From assembly GCA_020426925.1 (NCBI GenBank), contig JAGQPC010000281.1, positions 1 to 35,001 on the forward strand: a DNA stretch of 35,001 nt, read 5' to 3'. Positions 7,925 to 15,616 of the stretch are shown in pieces. The notes below the pieces were generated by a model, which searched no databases, had not been told where the DNA came from, and was given only the letters and a program-made list of their open reading frames with translations. The stretch's first letter is position 1, and the number at the start of each line of letters is the position of its first letter. Made by a program: the position numbers and the translations under genes. Source of the stretch: Planctomycetales bacterium (GTDB taxonomy: Bacteria; Planctomycetota; Planctomycetia; Pirellulales; Pirellulaceae).

Positions 7925-8715
7925 GGAACGGCTCCGACTGATGAGGTTGCAGACGGAACTGTTTCCAGTGCTCGTTGGAAGTTGTCCAGCTGATTCCAGC
8001 AGGATTCAAACCGTGCCTTGTCGATCGTGTAATGGCCGAAGAAGACATCTTCGAACGTCAGCATTGTTTGGTTCAAAATCGATCGCAGCTCGCCGCGATG
8101 TCGCAATTCACGCAAGTATTGACGATTCGTCTTGCCTTTGGTGAGCCGAATGGCGTGTGCTTTATCTAACTCGACAAGCTTGTAGCTATACAAATAGACG
8201 ATTGCGTCGTTGTAGTTGCCAGCTTCATAAAGCCGTCTGGCATCGCCCAGCAGCCCCCCCTTTCCTCGCTCCATCTGAAACGGAAGACTTTCGATCCGAT
8301 CTGCTTCCGTTCGATGATCTTCCGTGTATTCGAGTTCCTCGCGATCCGTCTGATTTGTGGCAAGAGATTTAATTGCAAAGAACAGCAACACGGCAAACAA
8401 CACTGTGAGCAAGAACCAGACCGTGTACTGTAGCAGCCTCCACAGCCAGTCGAGGTTGACGTTGGAGGGCTGGTGTTCATACACCCAGTTGCGAGATACG
8501 TTCGGCTGCTGCTTGACCGGCAAATTGCCCTGCTTCAGCGAATCAGTTTTGGCGTCGTACCAGGGAAACCGTCGACTCTGCAACGCCTCCTTTCCTAAAT
8601 CGGTTGCAGCATCCGCCAACAGTATCTGTGGCGTTAACGCCAACGCGATTCCGCACAGGCATGCAAAACGGAACATCGTTCGCATTAATCTGAAGCGTAA
8701 TGCTACGCCGATCAT
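7921..8715 (-). CDS. DUF4129-like membrane protein
   Basis: This is a 264-residue protein. A signal-like hydrophobic N-terminus (about residues 12-34) is followed by a periplasmic stretch, one transmembrane helix (about 92-115, W-F-L-L-T-V-L-F-A-V-L-L-F-F) and a cytoplasmic helical domain. The domain reads A-R-R-L-Y-E-A-G-N-Y-N-D-A-I-V-Y-L-Y and ends E-D-V-F-F-G-H-Y-T, as in DUF4129 domains. I chose the ATG at 8713-8715 because it overlaps the previous stop by four bases, as elsewhere in this operon. The same frame stays open much further upstream, but that part only mirrors the preceding gene. DUF4129 proteins commonly sit with MoxR, DUF58 and DUF4350 genes; no enzymatic activity is implied. 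Confidence 0.85.
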   Translation of the reverse strand: MIGVALRFRLMRTMFRFACLCGIALALTPQILLADAATDLGKEALQSRRFPWYDAKTDSLKQGNLPVKQQPNVSRNWVYEHQPSNVNLDWLWRLLQYTVWFLLTVLFAVLLFFAIKSLATNQTDREELEYTEDHRTEADRIESLPFQMERGKGGLLGDARRLYEAGNYNDAIVYLYSYKLVELDKAHAIRLTKGKTNRQYLRELRHRGELRSILNQTMLTFEDVFFGHYTIDKARFESCWNQLDNFQRALETVPSATSSVGAVP

Positions 8716-9584
8716 GCGTGAACTCCTTGGAGTTCTGCGGCTGCAGCACGCACTTGAAGTTCCACTTCCCAACCCTCGCGTCGAATACGCAGATCTAAAT
8801 AGCACAAAAAACGATAGACCGTTGAATATACTGCAACAACCCACATCGAAAGAGGCACGAAACCTCGAATCATCCAATGGCCCCACACCCACAGATTCGT
8901 CATCAATCCTTGGATAAACCACAGCGACAATCCGACACTGCACACGGCGGTGAATAACACCAGGCTCATCAAAATCGATCGCCCAAATAGATCTCCGCTG
9001 CTGGGGCCGTGCAATCGACTGCTGCGTCGGCTTACCGTAATCGCAGATTTGTCTTTGGATCGCAGCGGGTTCTTCTCGAGCAGGACAATCTCGTTGATGA
9101 ACGGGCGTCCCATTCGTACGATGCCAACTAAAATCGTCACAATCCACAGCAGATGGATATAATCGGGATCGCTCCACGAAAGTACGCCGATCGCAATGGC
9201 GACAAACACTCCTCGCTTGATCAGTTGCGTGACGGTTAATCGGCCGATCAGTGCCGCAGATTCATGAACCATCGACCGAAGGTCCGTTTCCTGCAAAAAC
9301 ATCATTCTGCCGAGGAATACCGTCGTTACCGTAGTCGCGAATGGCGCTTCGATGAAGACTAATTGTGCCATCACCGAAACGTACTGCGGAATCGTCAGGG
9401 CAGATAGTTCGTCTGCTATCAGATGTGCGATTAGCAGTTCGTTCAAGATCGCAAATGGAACGATCAGTATTGCCGACGTTAACGCAATCGGCTTGCCATA
9501 TCGACCTAAAACACGCAACGACAAATCGAGCAGTTCGGTGGAGCTGCGTTCGCGAATCACAATTCGAGTGCGATCAAGCTGCAT
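8712..9584 (-). CDS. Polytopic membrane protein of the MoxR/DUF58 operon
   Basis: This 290-residue integral membrane protein of unknown function has about six hydrophobic helices, for example around 33-55, 70-92, 125-142, 145-160, 205-228 and 238-258. The N-terminus R-S-S-T-E-L-L-D-L-S-L-R-V and the C-terminal Y-L-D-L-R-I-R-R-E-G-W-E-V-E are patterns I associate with membrane proteins that accompany DUF4129 genes in planctomycetes; the C-terminal part suggests a cytoplasmic end. It begins 11 bases inside the end of the SpoIIM-like gene and ends with a 4-base overlap into the DUF4129-like gene. The position suggests a membrane scaffold for the neighbouring proteins, but this is inference. Confidence 0.8.
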   Translation of the reverse strand: MQLDRTRIVIRERSSTELLDLSLRVLGRYGKPIALTSAILIVPFAILNELLIAHLIADELSALTIPQYVSVMAQLVFIEAPFATTVTTVFLGRMMFLQETDLRSMVHESAALIGRLTVTQLIKRGVFVAIAIGVLSWSDPDYIHLLWIVTILVGIVRMGRPFINEIVLLEKNPLRSKDKSAITVSRRSSRLHGPSSGDLFGRSILMSLVLFTAVCSVGLSLWFIQGLMTNLWVWGHWMIRGFVPLSMWVVAVYSTVYRFLCYLDLRIRREGWEVELQVRAAAAELQGVHA

Positions 9585-10560
9585 CGTAGTCCTCGTCTCG
9601 GGGATAGCCTAGGACCACGAAGTAGAACATCAACATGCAACTCGTTACGATGGCCACGCCTGCTTTGATCGCGTATGGAGCGGCCGACGGAGAAAGAAAA
9701 CCTTCGATCAACGCGGCCATGAAAAACAGAATCATGGCTGCGCCCATAATCGGCATCGTCTCTTCCGCGTTTTTTCTGAGCGACGCGGATCGCGTTAAGC
9801 CGTCGGTTTTCATCCATGCCAATCCGAGCCTTAATCCGGAGCCCGCCGACAACACGATCGCCGTTAGTTCACATGGCCCGTGCGCCGTCACGAAGTGGAA
9901 AAAGTTCTCGCCTTCAGCAACGTCCGGCCTTGCCATGTATCCAAACGCAGCGCCCAAAAACACTCCGTTAAACGTTGTCACGAGGACACCGGGAATGACT
10001 AGCAGCCCTCCCGCGAAACACTGCAATCCAATGCCCGTGTTATGTCGAATGTAAAACGCCGCCATCATCATGTTGGCGCCGGCGTTCCGGCCTTTGATTG
10101 GTTGGCTAAAGTTCTCCTCCATCATTTCCAGGGACGATTCGGGAATGACGCTCGTCGCGTAGTTTGGCCACAGCGAATCTGAATAGGCCAACACTGCAGA
10201 CAGAATAAAGACTCCCCAAAACAGAATGAACGCGACTTGAACGCAGCCATCGTTGAATACGGCGCGGGGTACATCTTCCAAAAGAATCTTGGCCCAAGCT
10301 TGTGTGTCGAAGCCTCGTGCACGATAGAGCTGGTTGTGCGCTCGACCGACCAGCCGGTGCAAGTACTGAACGGTGTTCGGCGGCAATTGGCGCGCGTCCG
10401 CAAGTGCTAAGTCCGCACATGCACTGCGGTACAACGACGCGAATCGAGACACATCGTCAGCGCTGAGCTTCGAGCGGCTGCGGCTTTCAAGCACCGCGCA
10501 CATACGGTCAAGCTCTTGCCATTGCAGCTGTTGCGTCGCCAGTACTTTGGAAGCTTTCAT
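9574..10560 (-). CDS. Stage II sporulation protein M (SpoIIM)-like membrane protein
   Basis: This 328-residue polytopic protein belongs to the SpoIIM/DUF95 family. It has a helical N-terminal cytoplasmic region (about 1-100, including F-A-S-L-Y-R-S-A-C-A-D-L-A-L-A) and then five or six transmembrane helices. Typical features are H-N-T-G-I-G-L-Q-C-F-A-G-G, F-N-G-V-F-L-G-A-A-F-G and the conserved H-F-V-T-A-H-G-P-C-E-L-T-A-I. The organism need not sporulate: the family is common in MoxR/DUF58/RDD clusters of non-spore-formers. I chose the ATG at 10558-10560, which begins M-K-A-S-K-V and lies 19 bases after the RDD stop; an in-frame extension of 32 codons upstream would overlap the RDD gene and looks non-coding. 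Confidence 0.88.
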   Translation of the reverse strand: MKASKVLATQQLQWQELDRMCAVLESRSRSKLSADDVSRFASLYRSACADLALADARQLPPNTVQYLHRLVGRAHNQLYRARGFDTQAWAKILLEDVPRAVFNDGCVQVAFILFWGVFILSAVLAYSDSLWPNYATSVIPESSLEMMEENFSQPIKGRNAGANMMMAAFYIRHNTGIGLQCFAGGLLVIPGVLVTTFNGVFLGAAFGYMARPDVAEGENFFHFVTAHGPCELTAIVLSAGSGLRLGLAWMKTDGLTRSASLRKNAEETMPIMGAAMILFFMAALIEGFLSPSAAPYAIKAGVAIVTSCMLMFYFVVLGYPRDEDYDAA

Positions 10561-10579
10561 GATCGCAAATTCGAGTGTT

Positions 10580-11446
10580 CTATGTTGGCTGAGCTGAAAA
10601 CTGTTCGGCGTCCAGCAAGTCGGATGGAGGAACGTCCGCTTGTTCGAAATTCGCACTCAGGAATATTCGATGATATAGCGCGCACATGAACAGGTCATAC
10701 GAAGTATTCGGTGGCAGCCCACATCGCTCAAGTAGCGGCGCAGCGATGTGCTTTGCGATTTCGTGCCGCCGTCCCGGAGACAAGTATTTTCGCTTTTCCA
10801 CAAATGCGCTGACGGCCCGGTTCGTCTTGCCGCTGATTCTCAGGCTCATCGGAATCAAGGCGGCGAGCTGTGGAATTCTAGGATCGTCGAGTTGATCGCT
10901 TGATGGTCTCCACGTTCGCTCTTCCACGACAACGATTGTTCCTGAAACCAAATCGCCAAGTCGCTGATATCGCCTGTTGAATATTGGCACGACAATCGCA
11001 ATTAGCCCTGTGGGGATCAAGAACATTGTGGTCTCGAGTTCCACGAATGACGGCGGTGGAACGATTGGCATCAAATCTGCCGCCCGCAGGACGTTGCGCA
11101 TGACTCCCTGCAAACCGTTGATAGGTTGTCCGTCGTACCGCAAGACGCGAATGCCCATCATCCGCTTGCCGATAGTTTGGCCGTTCCAATACGTTTCCAG
11201 AAGTGCGCCGTAAAACCATTCAACCAAAAACCACGATATCAAGATAATCGCGACCAGCAACTCTTCAAAAACCGCCAGCATCGCGATTCCGATGGCAAGA
11301 CCAAAAATGACTGCCGCTCGCAATGATAAGTCGATCAAGAACGCCGGCAGCCGCCGAAACGGCCCCGCAACTTCGTACTGGAACGAGATGTTCTCAGGAG
11401 TCACGATTTGAATCGTAGTGTCGATCTGCTGAATGCGTGGCGCCAT
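10580..11446 (-). CDS. RDD-family membrane protein
   Basis: This is the first gene of the MoxR/DUF58 operon, 288 residues from the ATG at 11444-11446. The RDD domain is visible as F-R-R-L-P-A-F-L-I-D (first Arg and Asp pattern) and G-Q-T-I-G-K-R-M-M-G-I-R-V, with hydrophobic helices at about 35-55, 58-78 and 125-150. A cytoplasmic C-terminal part of about 120 residues is helical (K-R-K-Y-L-S-P-G-R-R-H-E-I-A), a pattern seen where RDD proteins sit with SpoIIM homologues. RDD proteins have been linked to ion transport in other bacteria; here no function can be read. The promoter must lie in the 129-bp divergent gap shared with the SDR gene. Confidence 0.9.
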   Translation of the reverse strand: MAPRIQQIDTTIQIVTPENISFQYEVAGPFRRLPAFLIDLSLRAAVIFGLAIGIAMLAVFEELLVAIILISWFLVEWFYGALLETYWNGQTIGKRMMGIRVLRYDGQPINGLQGVMRNVLRAADLMPIVPPPSFVELETTMFLIPTGLIAIVVPIFNRRYQRLGDLVSGTIVVVEERTWRPSSDQLDDPRIPQLAALIPMSLRISGKTNRAVSAFVEKRKYLSPGRRHEIAKHIAAPLLERCGLPPNTSYDLFMCALYHRIFLSANFEQADVPPSDLLDAEQFSAQPT

Positions 11447-11503
11447 GAATGAAGTCGAGTAGCTACGTTTACAATCGTCTAGTAAGTCGTCATCCTTACC
11501 TGT

Positions 11504-11513
11504 GCCACGTGGC
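11504..11513. promoter_or_regulatory. 10-nt perfect palindrome in the divergent RDD/SDR promoter region
   Basis: GCCACGTGGC lies in the 129-bp gap between the divergently transcribed RDD operon and the SDR gene. It is close to the middle, so a bound regulator could act on both. Only symmetry and position support this; no clear -35/-10 pair was found beside it. Confidence 0.3.
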
Positions 11514-11575
11514 GTGACTGTGCTGTGGGCACGCACGTATTTCGACCACAACCGTGATCAATTGAAGGAAAATCG

Positions 11576-12301
11576 ATGAGTTCCAAGTGTATTTTAGTTA
11601 TCGGCGGCGGTACAGGAATCGGTAAGGGGATCGCAAGATCTTTCGCGGCCGATGGGTGGAACGTGGCGATTGCGGGCCGTCGAGAATCGATTTTGACGGA
11701 AGCTGCCGCAGATATTCAAACTGAAAAACCTGTGCTCACTCACACCGTGGACGTCGGAGATCGAGAAAATACGGCGAAATTGATTGACTGGGCGATCGAA
11801 AAACTCGGCCGCATCGATGTTTTAGTGAACTCGGCCGGCATTAACATCAAGAATCGCACGATGGCGGCAATGACTCCCGAACAGTTCGACCAGATCATGA
11901 CAATCAACGCAGTTGGTCCCTATAACTGCATGTATTCGGTTTTGCCGCATATGCGAGCCAACGGTGATGGACTGATCGTTAACATCACGTCGATTGCCGG
12001 GAAGCGAGCGACGGATCTCGCCGGCATTGCATATTGTGCTTCTAAATTCGGCGCAACAGGCTTAGGCACCGCCGTCGGCTTGGAAGAAGCAGCTCGCGGC
12101 ATTCGCGTTACAAATGTCTATCCAGGCGAAGTCGAAACGCCATTGCTTGATCAACGGCCTAATCCGGTCAGTGCCGAGCATCGAGCTCGAATTTTGCAGC
12201 CCGAAGACATTGGCGATGTGATTTTAGCCATCGCCAAAATGCCGCCTCGGGCTCATGTTCCAGAAATCGTCATCAAGCCGACTCTGCAACAGTACGCGTA
12301 A
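11576..12301 (+). CDS. Short-chain dehydrogenase/reductase (SDR)
   Basis: This is a classical SDR of 241 residues, a cytoplasmic NAD(P)H-dependent oxidoreductase. The cofactor motif is G-G-G-T-G-I-G-K-G (residues 10-18), followed by V-N-S-A-G (84-88, normally N-N-A-G). The catalytic residues are Ser139 (I-T-S-I-A-G), Tyr153 and Lys157 (Y-C-A-S-K). An Arg pair after the second strand (A-G-R-R) is typical of NADPH preference. AAGGA at 11565-11569 gives a ribosome binding site with good spacing to the ATG. It ends 12 bases before the end of the convergent PQQ-propeller gene. The substrate is not predictable; the closest sense is a 3-oxoacyl-ACP-reductase-like or sugar-alcohol dehydrogenase type. 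Confidence 0.95.
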   Translation: MSSKCILVIGGGTGIGKGIARSFAADGWNVAIAGRRESILTEAAADIQTEKPVLTHTVDVGDRENTAKLIDWAIEKLGRIDVLVNSAGINIKNRTMAAMTPEQFDQIMTINAVGPYNCMYSVLPHMRANGDGLIVNITSIAGKRATDLAGIAYCASKFGATGLGTAVGLEEAARGIRVTNVYPGEVETPLLDQRPNPVSAEHRARILQPEDIGDVILAIAKMPPRAHVPEIVIKPTLQQYA

Positions 12302-12313
12302 AAATTCGCAAAG

Positions 12314-13573
12314 CTACGGCGAAACGTCCAGGCACACAGCTTCTTCGGTGCTGCGTACGATCAGCTTTCCGTTGCTGAGCGCCGGAGTTGACCAGCACTT
12401 GCCGTTCAGGACCTTCGCTCGAGCCAATTCTGTGTACTCGTCCGGTTTGGCAGCCACGATTGCCACTTCTCCTGCATCGGAAAGCACGATCAGCTTCTCG
12501 TCTGCGAGAATGCAGTTTCCAGGGCCGAAGCCACGCTGCGACCATTTGATTTCACCGGTCTTCAAGTCGACGCAGTTCAGCGGTGCGGATCCGTATTTCT
12601 TGAATTCGAAGATGCCGTAGAGATGACCATCGTGAACGATCGGAGTGCTCCAATGGTTCATGAGTTTGTTCGCCTGGAACCAGATCTCTTCGGCTTCGCT
12701 TCCTTTGATGTCAAACAGCCCAGCACCAACTCCGTAACCTGCGGAGCAATAGACAAGATTGTTGTCGACGATCGGCGATGCGGCAGTCGAAACGCTGAAC
12801 GGAAACTTGCACCGCCAGATTTCACTGCCAGTGCCAGCGTTTACCGACACCAATCCAAATTGAGTGAAATATACAAGTTGCTGTTGGCCGTTTATCGAAG
12901 CCAACGTTGGCGTGGCGTGCGTGATCGTTTCGTCTCCGCTTTTCCAAACAAGCTCGCCAGTACTTTTATTAAACGCTAGGAACGACTGGCCGTCGCCTCC
13001 GCCACCGACGTAGACGTTGTTGGCGTCGAGCACCGGCGATGACGCGTTCTTCCACTTGATATCTTCGCCTTCATAATCCTTAAGAACGTCACGTTGCCAG
13101 ATAATTTCGCCGTTCTTTGCATTCAGGCATGTCAGCAGCATGTGCGAGTCGTAAACGTATACGTGTTCGCCATCGCATGATGGAGTCGAACGCGGTCCGT
13201 CGCCGCCTCGGTTGTCACTTGCTCCAGAGTTCCCGCCGTCGTGTCCGTATTCGGAATCTCCAAAGGACGCTCGCCACAGCTCGTCACCCGACGCAACGTC
13301 GACGGCGATACACGTCTCCTTTTTTGCTCCATCGTCTCCAACTGCAACGAGCGTCACGGCGATTCCGTTGGCAATTGAAAACGAACTAAACCCTAATGGA
13401 GTTTCGATTTTCCAAAGTGGCGACGGCGGAGTCGATTCCCAATTCACGTCGGCAATCGTTTCGGTCGATTTTCCGTCGCCATGGATTCCACGGTATTGGG
13501 GCCAGTCGGCTGCGAATGTCGTGGCACTGATGGATGCGAGAAGAATTGCAAGAAATTGTTGAGTCGAACGCAT
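12314..13573 (-). CDS. Secreted PQQ-like beta-propeller protein
   Basis: This is a 419-residue exported protein. A signal peptide (about 1-21, ending T-T-F-A) precedes D-W-P-Q-Y-R-G, a start very common among planctomycete propeller proteins. The body consists of repeated blades of the PQQ type, recognisable by phrases such as V-D-V-A-S-G-D-E-L-W, L-N-A-K-N-G-E-I-I-W, F-N-K-S-T-G-E-L-V-W, V-N-A-G-T-G-S-E-I-W and V-D-L-K-T-G-E-I-K-W. Similar proteins include BamB and PQQ dehydrogenases. There is no dehydrogenase catalytic signature that I can see, so a scaffold or binding role is more likely than an enzyme. It faces the SDR gene tail to tail with a 12-bp gap. Confidence 0.92.
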   Translation of the reverse strand: MRSTQQFLAILLASISATTFAADWPQYRGIHGDGKSTETIADVNWESTPPSPLWKIETPLGFSSFSIANGIAVTLVAVGDDGAKKETCIAVDVASGDELWRASFGDSEYGHDGGNSGASDNRGGDGPRSTPSCDGEHVYVYDSHMLLTCLNAKNGEIIWQRDVLKDYEGEDIKWKNASSPVLDANNVYVGGGGDGQSFLAFNKSTGELVWKSGDETITHATPTLASINGQQQLVYFTQFGLVSVNAGTGSEIWRCKFPFSVSTAASPIVDNNLVYCSAGYGVGAGLFDIKGSEAEEIWFQANKLMNHWSTPIVHDGHLYGIFEFKKYGSAPLNCVDLKTGEIKWSQRGFGPGNCILADEKLIVLSDAGEVAIVAAKPDEYTELARAKVLNGKCWSTPALSNGKLIVRSTEEAVCLDVSP

Positions 13574-13903
13574 CAGCAGGTGGCTCCTAAGACGCTTTGG
13601 TTGGTTGACGCGGGGGGGAAGCGTGAAATCGTCGAAATTCGAAGAGCACTAATTTATCGGATTGTAGCGACAAAATAAATCGCACGGGTCGAGATTGCTG
13701 ATTTGGTTAACTTCGTTGACGGACAGCCAGCAGATCGCGCGGAACAATTGCAATATTTGAAAAAGTCTTGGGGATCGGATGAGTCATCGCCGAAGTGTGA
13801 TTCATGCGGATTAACAGCTCGCAAGAGACGGAGCGAAGGCAGCTGAACCAAAACGGACGACCGCGTCCATTGGCTCGTAATTCTATTTTGCCTTGCTCGT
13901 ACG
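13574..13903. other. 330-bp divergent intergenic region
   Basis: This stretch lies between the minus-strand propeller gene and the plus-strand GT2 gene, so it should hold the promoters of both. It contains a run of seven G residues near 13610. No strong hairpin, repeat or convincing promoter pair was found. Short frames crossing it (for example 13707-13949 minus) run into the GT2 gene and look non-coding. Confidence 0.6.
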
Positions 13904-14950
13904 ATGAAGCTGATTGTTCAAATCCCGTGCTACAACGAGTCCCAGACACTCGGCGAAACCGTCCGGGACATTCCGCGCGACATCAGCGGAATCGAGTCCG
14001 TTGAGATCCTCGTAATCGACGATGGCAGTCACGACGATACTTCGCGAATCGCAAAGGAGCTTGGCGTTGACCACGTCGTTCGGCATCGGACGAATCGTGG
14101 GTTGGCTCGCTCATTTTCCACGGGCATTGACGCGTGTTTGAAATTGGGCGCTGATATCGTCGTCAATACCGATGGCGACAATCAATACGCCGGCGCTGAT
14201 ATCGCAAAGTTGGTTCAGCCAATTTTGAGAGGCGAATGTGACGTCGTTGTCGGCGATCGGCAAACCTGGACCTGTGAACATTTTCCGCTGCCTAAACGGA
14301 TCTTGCAGCAAGTCGGCAGCTTCGTCGTGCGTCGACTCAGCAATACGAGAATCCCCGACGCAGTGAGTGGCTTTCGAGCGTTTTCTCGTGACGCTGCCAT
14401 GCGGATCAATGTCGTCACGACCTTCAGCTATACGATCGAAACGATCATTCAGGCCGGGCGAAACCACATGGCGATCGGCTCGGTTCCTGTTCGCACAAAT
14501 CCAAAGACACGGCCATCGAGGCTCTTTTCCAGTATCCCGCAGTTCATCAGGAAGTCGGCAGGGACGATGCTGCGAGCATACGCGATGTATCGTCCGTTCA
14601 GCGTGTTTTTTACGCTGGGGGTCGTGCTGGCTACACTGGGCGCGGCCCCAATTGTGCGTTTCCTGTATTTCTTTGCGATTGGCGACGGCAACGGCCATAT
14701 CCAATCAATGGTGCTGGGGATCGCGCTGACAATTTTGGGCGCACTGTCGTGGTGTCTTGGGATTTTGGCCGACTTGATTTCGGCGAATCGCCAGTTGCTG
14801 GAAACCACGCTTGAAAAAGTTCGCCGTTTGGAATTGCAACAACAAAGCGTTCCATCGCCAATCACAAAAGTAACAGGCTCGTCCACACCGTTACCGAGGG
14901 TGGACCTTACGTCGGACTTCACGATTGGCCCGTCAGCGGAAGTCGAATAG
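13904..14950 (+). CDS. Family 2 glycosyltransferase with C-terminal membrane helices
   Basis: This is a 348-residue enzyme of the dolichyl/polyprenyl-phosphate sugar synthase type. The GT-A domain (about 1-220) begins V-Q-I-P-C-Y-N-E, followed by V-I-D-D-G-S (Asp39, Asp40) and the metal-binding N-T-D-G-D-N-Q-Y (Asp90, Asp92). A-V-S-G-F-R-A-F-S-R is the usual acceptor loop. Two transmembrane helices (about 235-260 and 268-290) follow, then a Leu/Gln-rich coil and a disordered tail. The likely product is a polyprenyl-linked monosaccharide on the cytoplasmic face, which the GT-C-like protein encoded two genes later could use as donor. It is first in a three-gene plus-strand unit, with the methyltransferase starting 10 bases after its stop. 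Confidence 0.93.
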   Translation: MKLIVQIPCYNESQTLGETVRDIPRDISGIESVEILVIDDGSHDDTSRIAKELGVDHVVRHRTNRGLARSFSTGIDACLKLGADIVVNTDGDNQYAGADIAKLVQPILRGECDVVVGDRQTWTCEHFPLPKRILQQVGSFVVRRLSNTRIPDAVSGFRAFSRDAAMRINVVTTFSYTIETIIQAGRNHMAIGSVPVRTNPKTRPSRLFSSIPQFIRKSAGTMLRAYAMYRPFSVFFTLGVVLATLGAAPIVRFLYFFAIGDGNGHIQSMVLGIALTILGALSWCLGILADLISANRQLLETTLEKVRRLELQQQSVPSPITKVTGSSTPLPRVDLTSDFTIGPSAEVE

Positions 14951-14959
14951 GAACTTGTA

Positions 14960-15592
14960 ATGGAAAACACAGTCGCCGTTGATTCCGATTTCGTTGCGGG
15001 CAACTACTTTGACAAATATCGATCGGGCAATCCCATTCATCAGAAACTGATGCGAGGGTTTCTGAACAATGCGTTCGCTTTGGTTCAATGTGTTCGGCCG
15101 AATGAAGTTTTAGAAGTTGGGTGCGGCCCCGGCGATTTGGCATCGAATCTGTTTCGGCAATCTGACATCGAATCAAAAACGCTCGCCTACATCGGGACGG
15201 ATGTGAGTCCTCAAGAAATCGAAAAGGCGAAAAAGAACTATCCCTATTTCGAATTTCAAGAAGCGTCGATTTACGAATTGCCGTTTGATGACAATCGGTT
15301 CGATTTGGTGCTTGCGTGCGAAGTTCTGGAGCATTTGGAAACGCCACAAATCGCCGTTAGCGAAATCGCTCGCGTGACGAACCGGTACGCGATTGTCAGC
15401 GTCCCGTGGGAACCGACTTGGCGAGCACTCAACATGCTCCGCGGCAAGTACCTGACGCGATTCGGGAACACGCCAGGCCATTTGCAGAATTTCAGTCGTT
15501 CGGCGATTCGCAGGCTGTTGCGGACAAGGTTCAAGATCATCGCGGAGCGTCGCCCATTACCTTGGTCGATGTTTCTCGTAGAGATCGCATAG
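14960..15592 (+). CDS. SAM-dependent methyltransferase (class I)
   Basis: This is a 210-residue Rossmann-fold methyltransferase. Motif I is L-E-V-G-C-G-P-G (about 51-58). The acidic end of strand 2 lies in Y-I-G-T-D-V-S, and motif III/IV is R-F-D-L-V-L-A-C-E-V-L-E-H-L (about 111-124). There is no signal or membrane segment. The C-terminus shows basic residues (R-R-L-L-R-T-R-F). It sits between a glycosyltransferase and a glycosyltransferase-like membrane protein, so a sugar, lipid-sugar or quinone-like small molecule is a more likely substrate than nucleic acid; this is inference from context only. Confidence 0.9.
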   Translation: MENTVAVDSDFVAGNYFDKYRSGNPIHQKLMRGFLNNAFALVQCVRPNEVLEVGCGPGDLASNLFRQSDIESKTLAYIGTDVSPQEIEKAKKNYPYFEFQEASIYELPFDDNRFDLVLACEVLEHLETPQIAVSEIARVTNRYAIVSVPWEPTWRALNMLRGKYLTRFGNTPGHLQNFSRSAIRRLLRTRFKIIAERRPLPWSMFLVEIA

Positions 15593-15616
15593 TCGGGCAC
15601 AACGAAGGCACGCATT

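Noticed and set aside
8716-9177. N-terminal extension of the DUF4129-like gene
   Set aside because: The frame is open, but the translation only mirrors the preceding gene in another frame, while the ATG at 8713-8715 gives a signal-like N-terminus and the usual 4-base overlap.
14111-14704. Minus-strand 197-codon open frame
   Set aside because: It is antisense to the GT2 gene, whose motifs are unambiguous.
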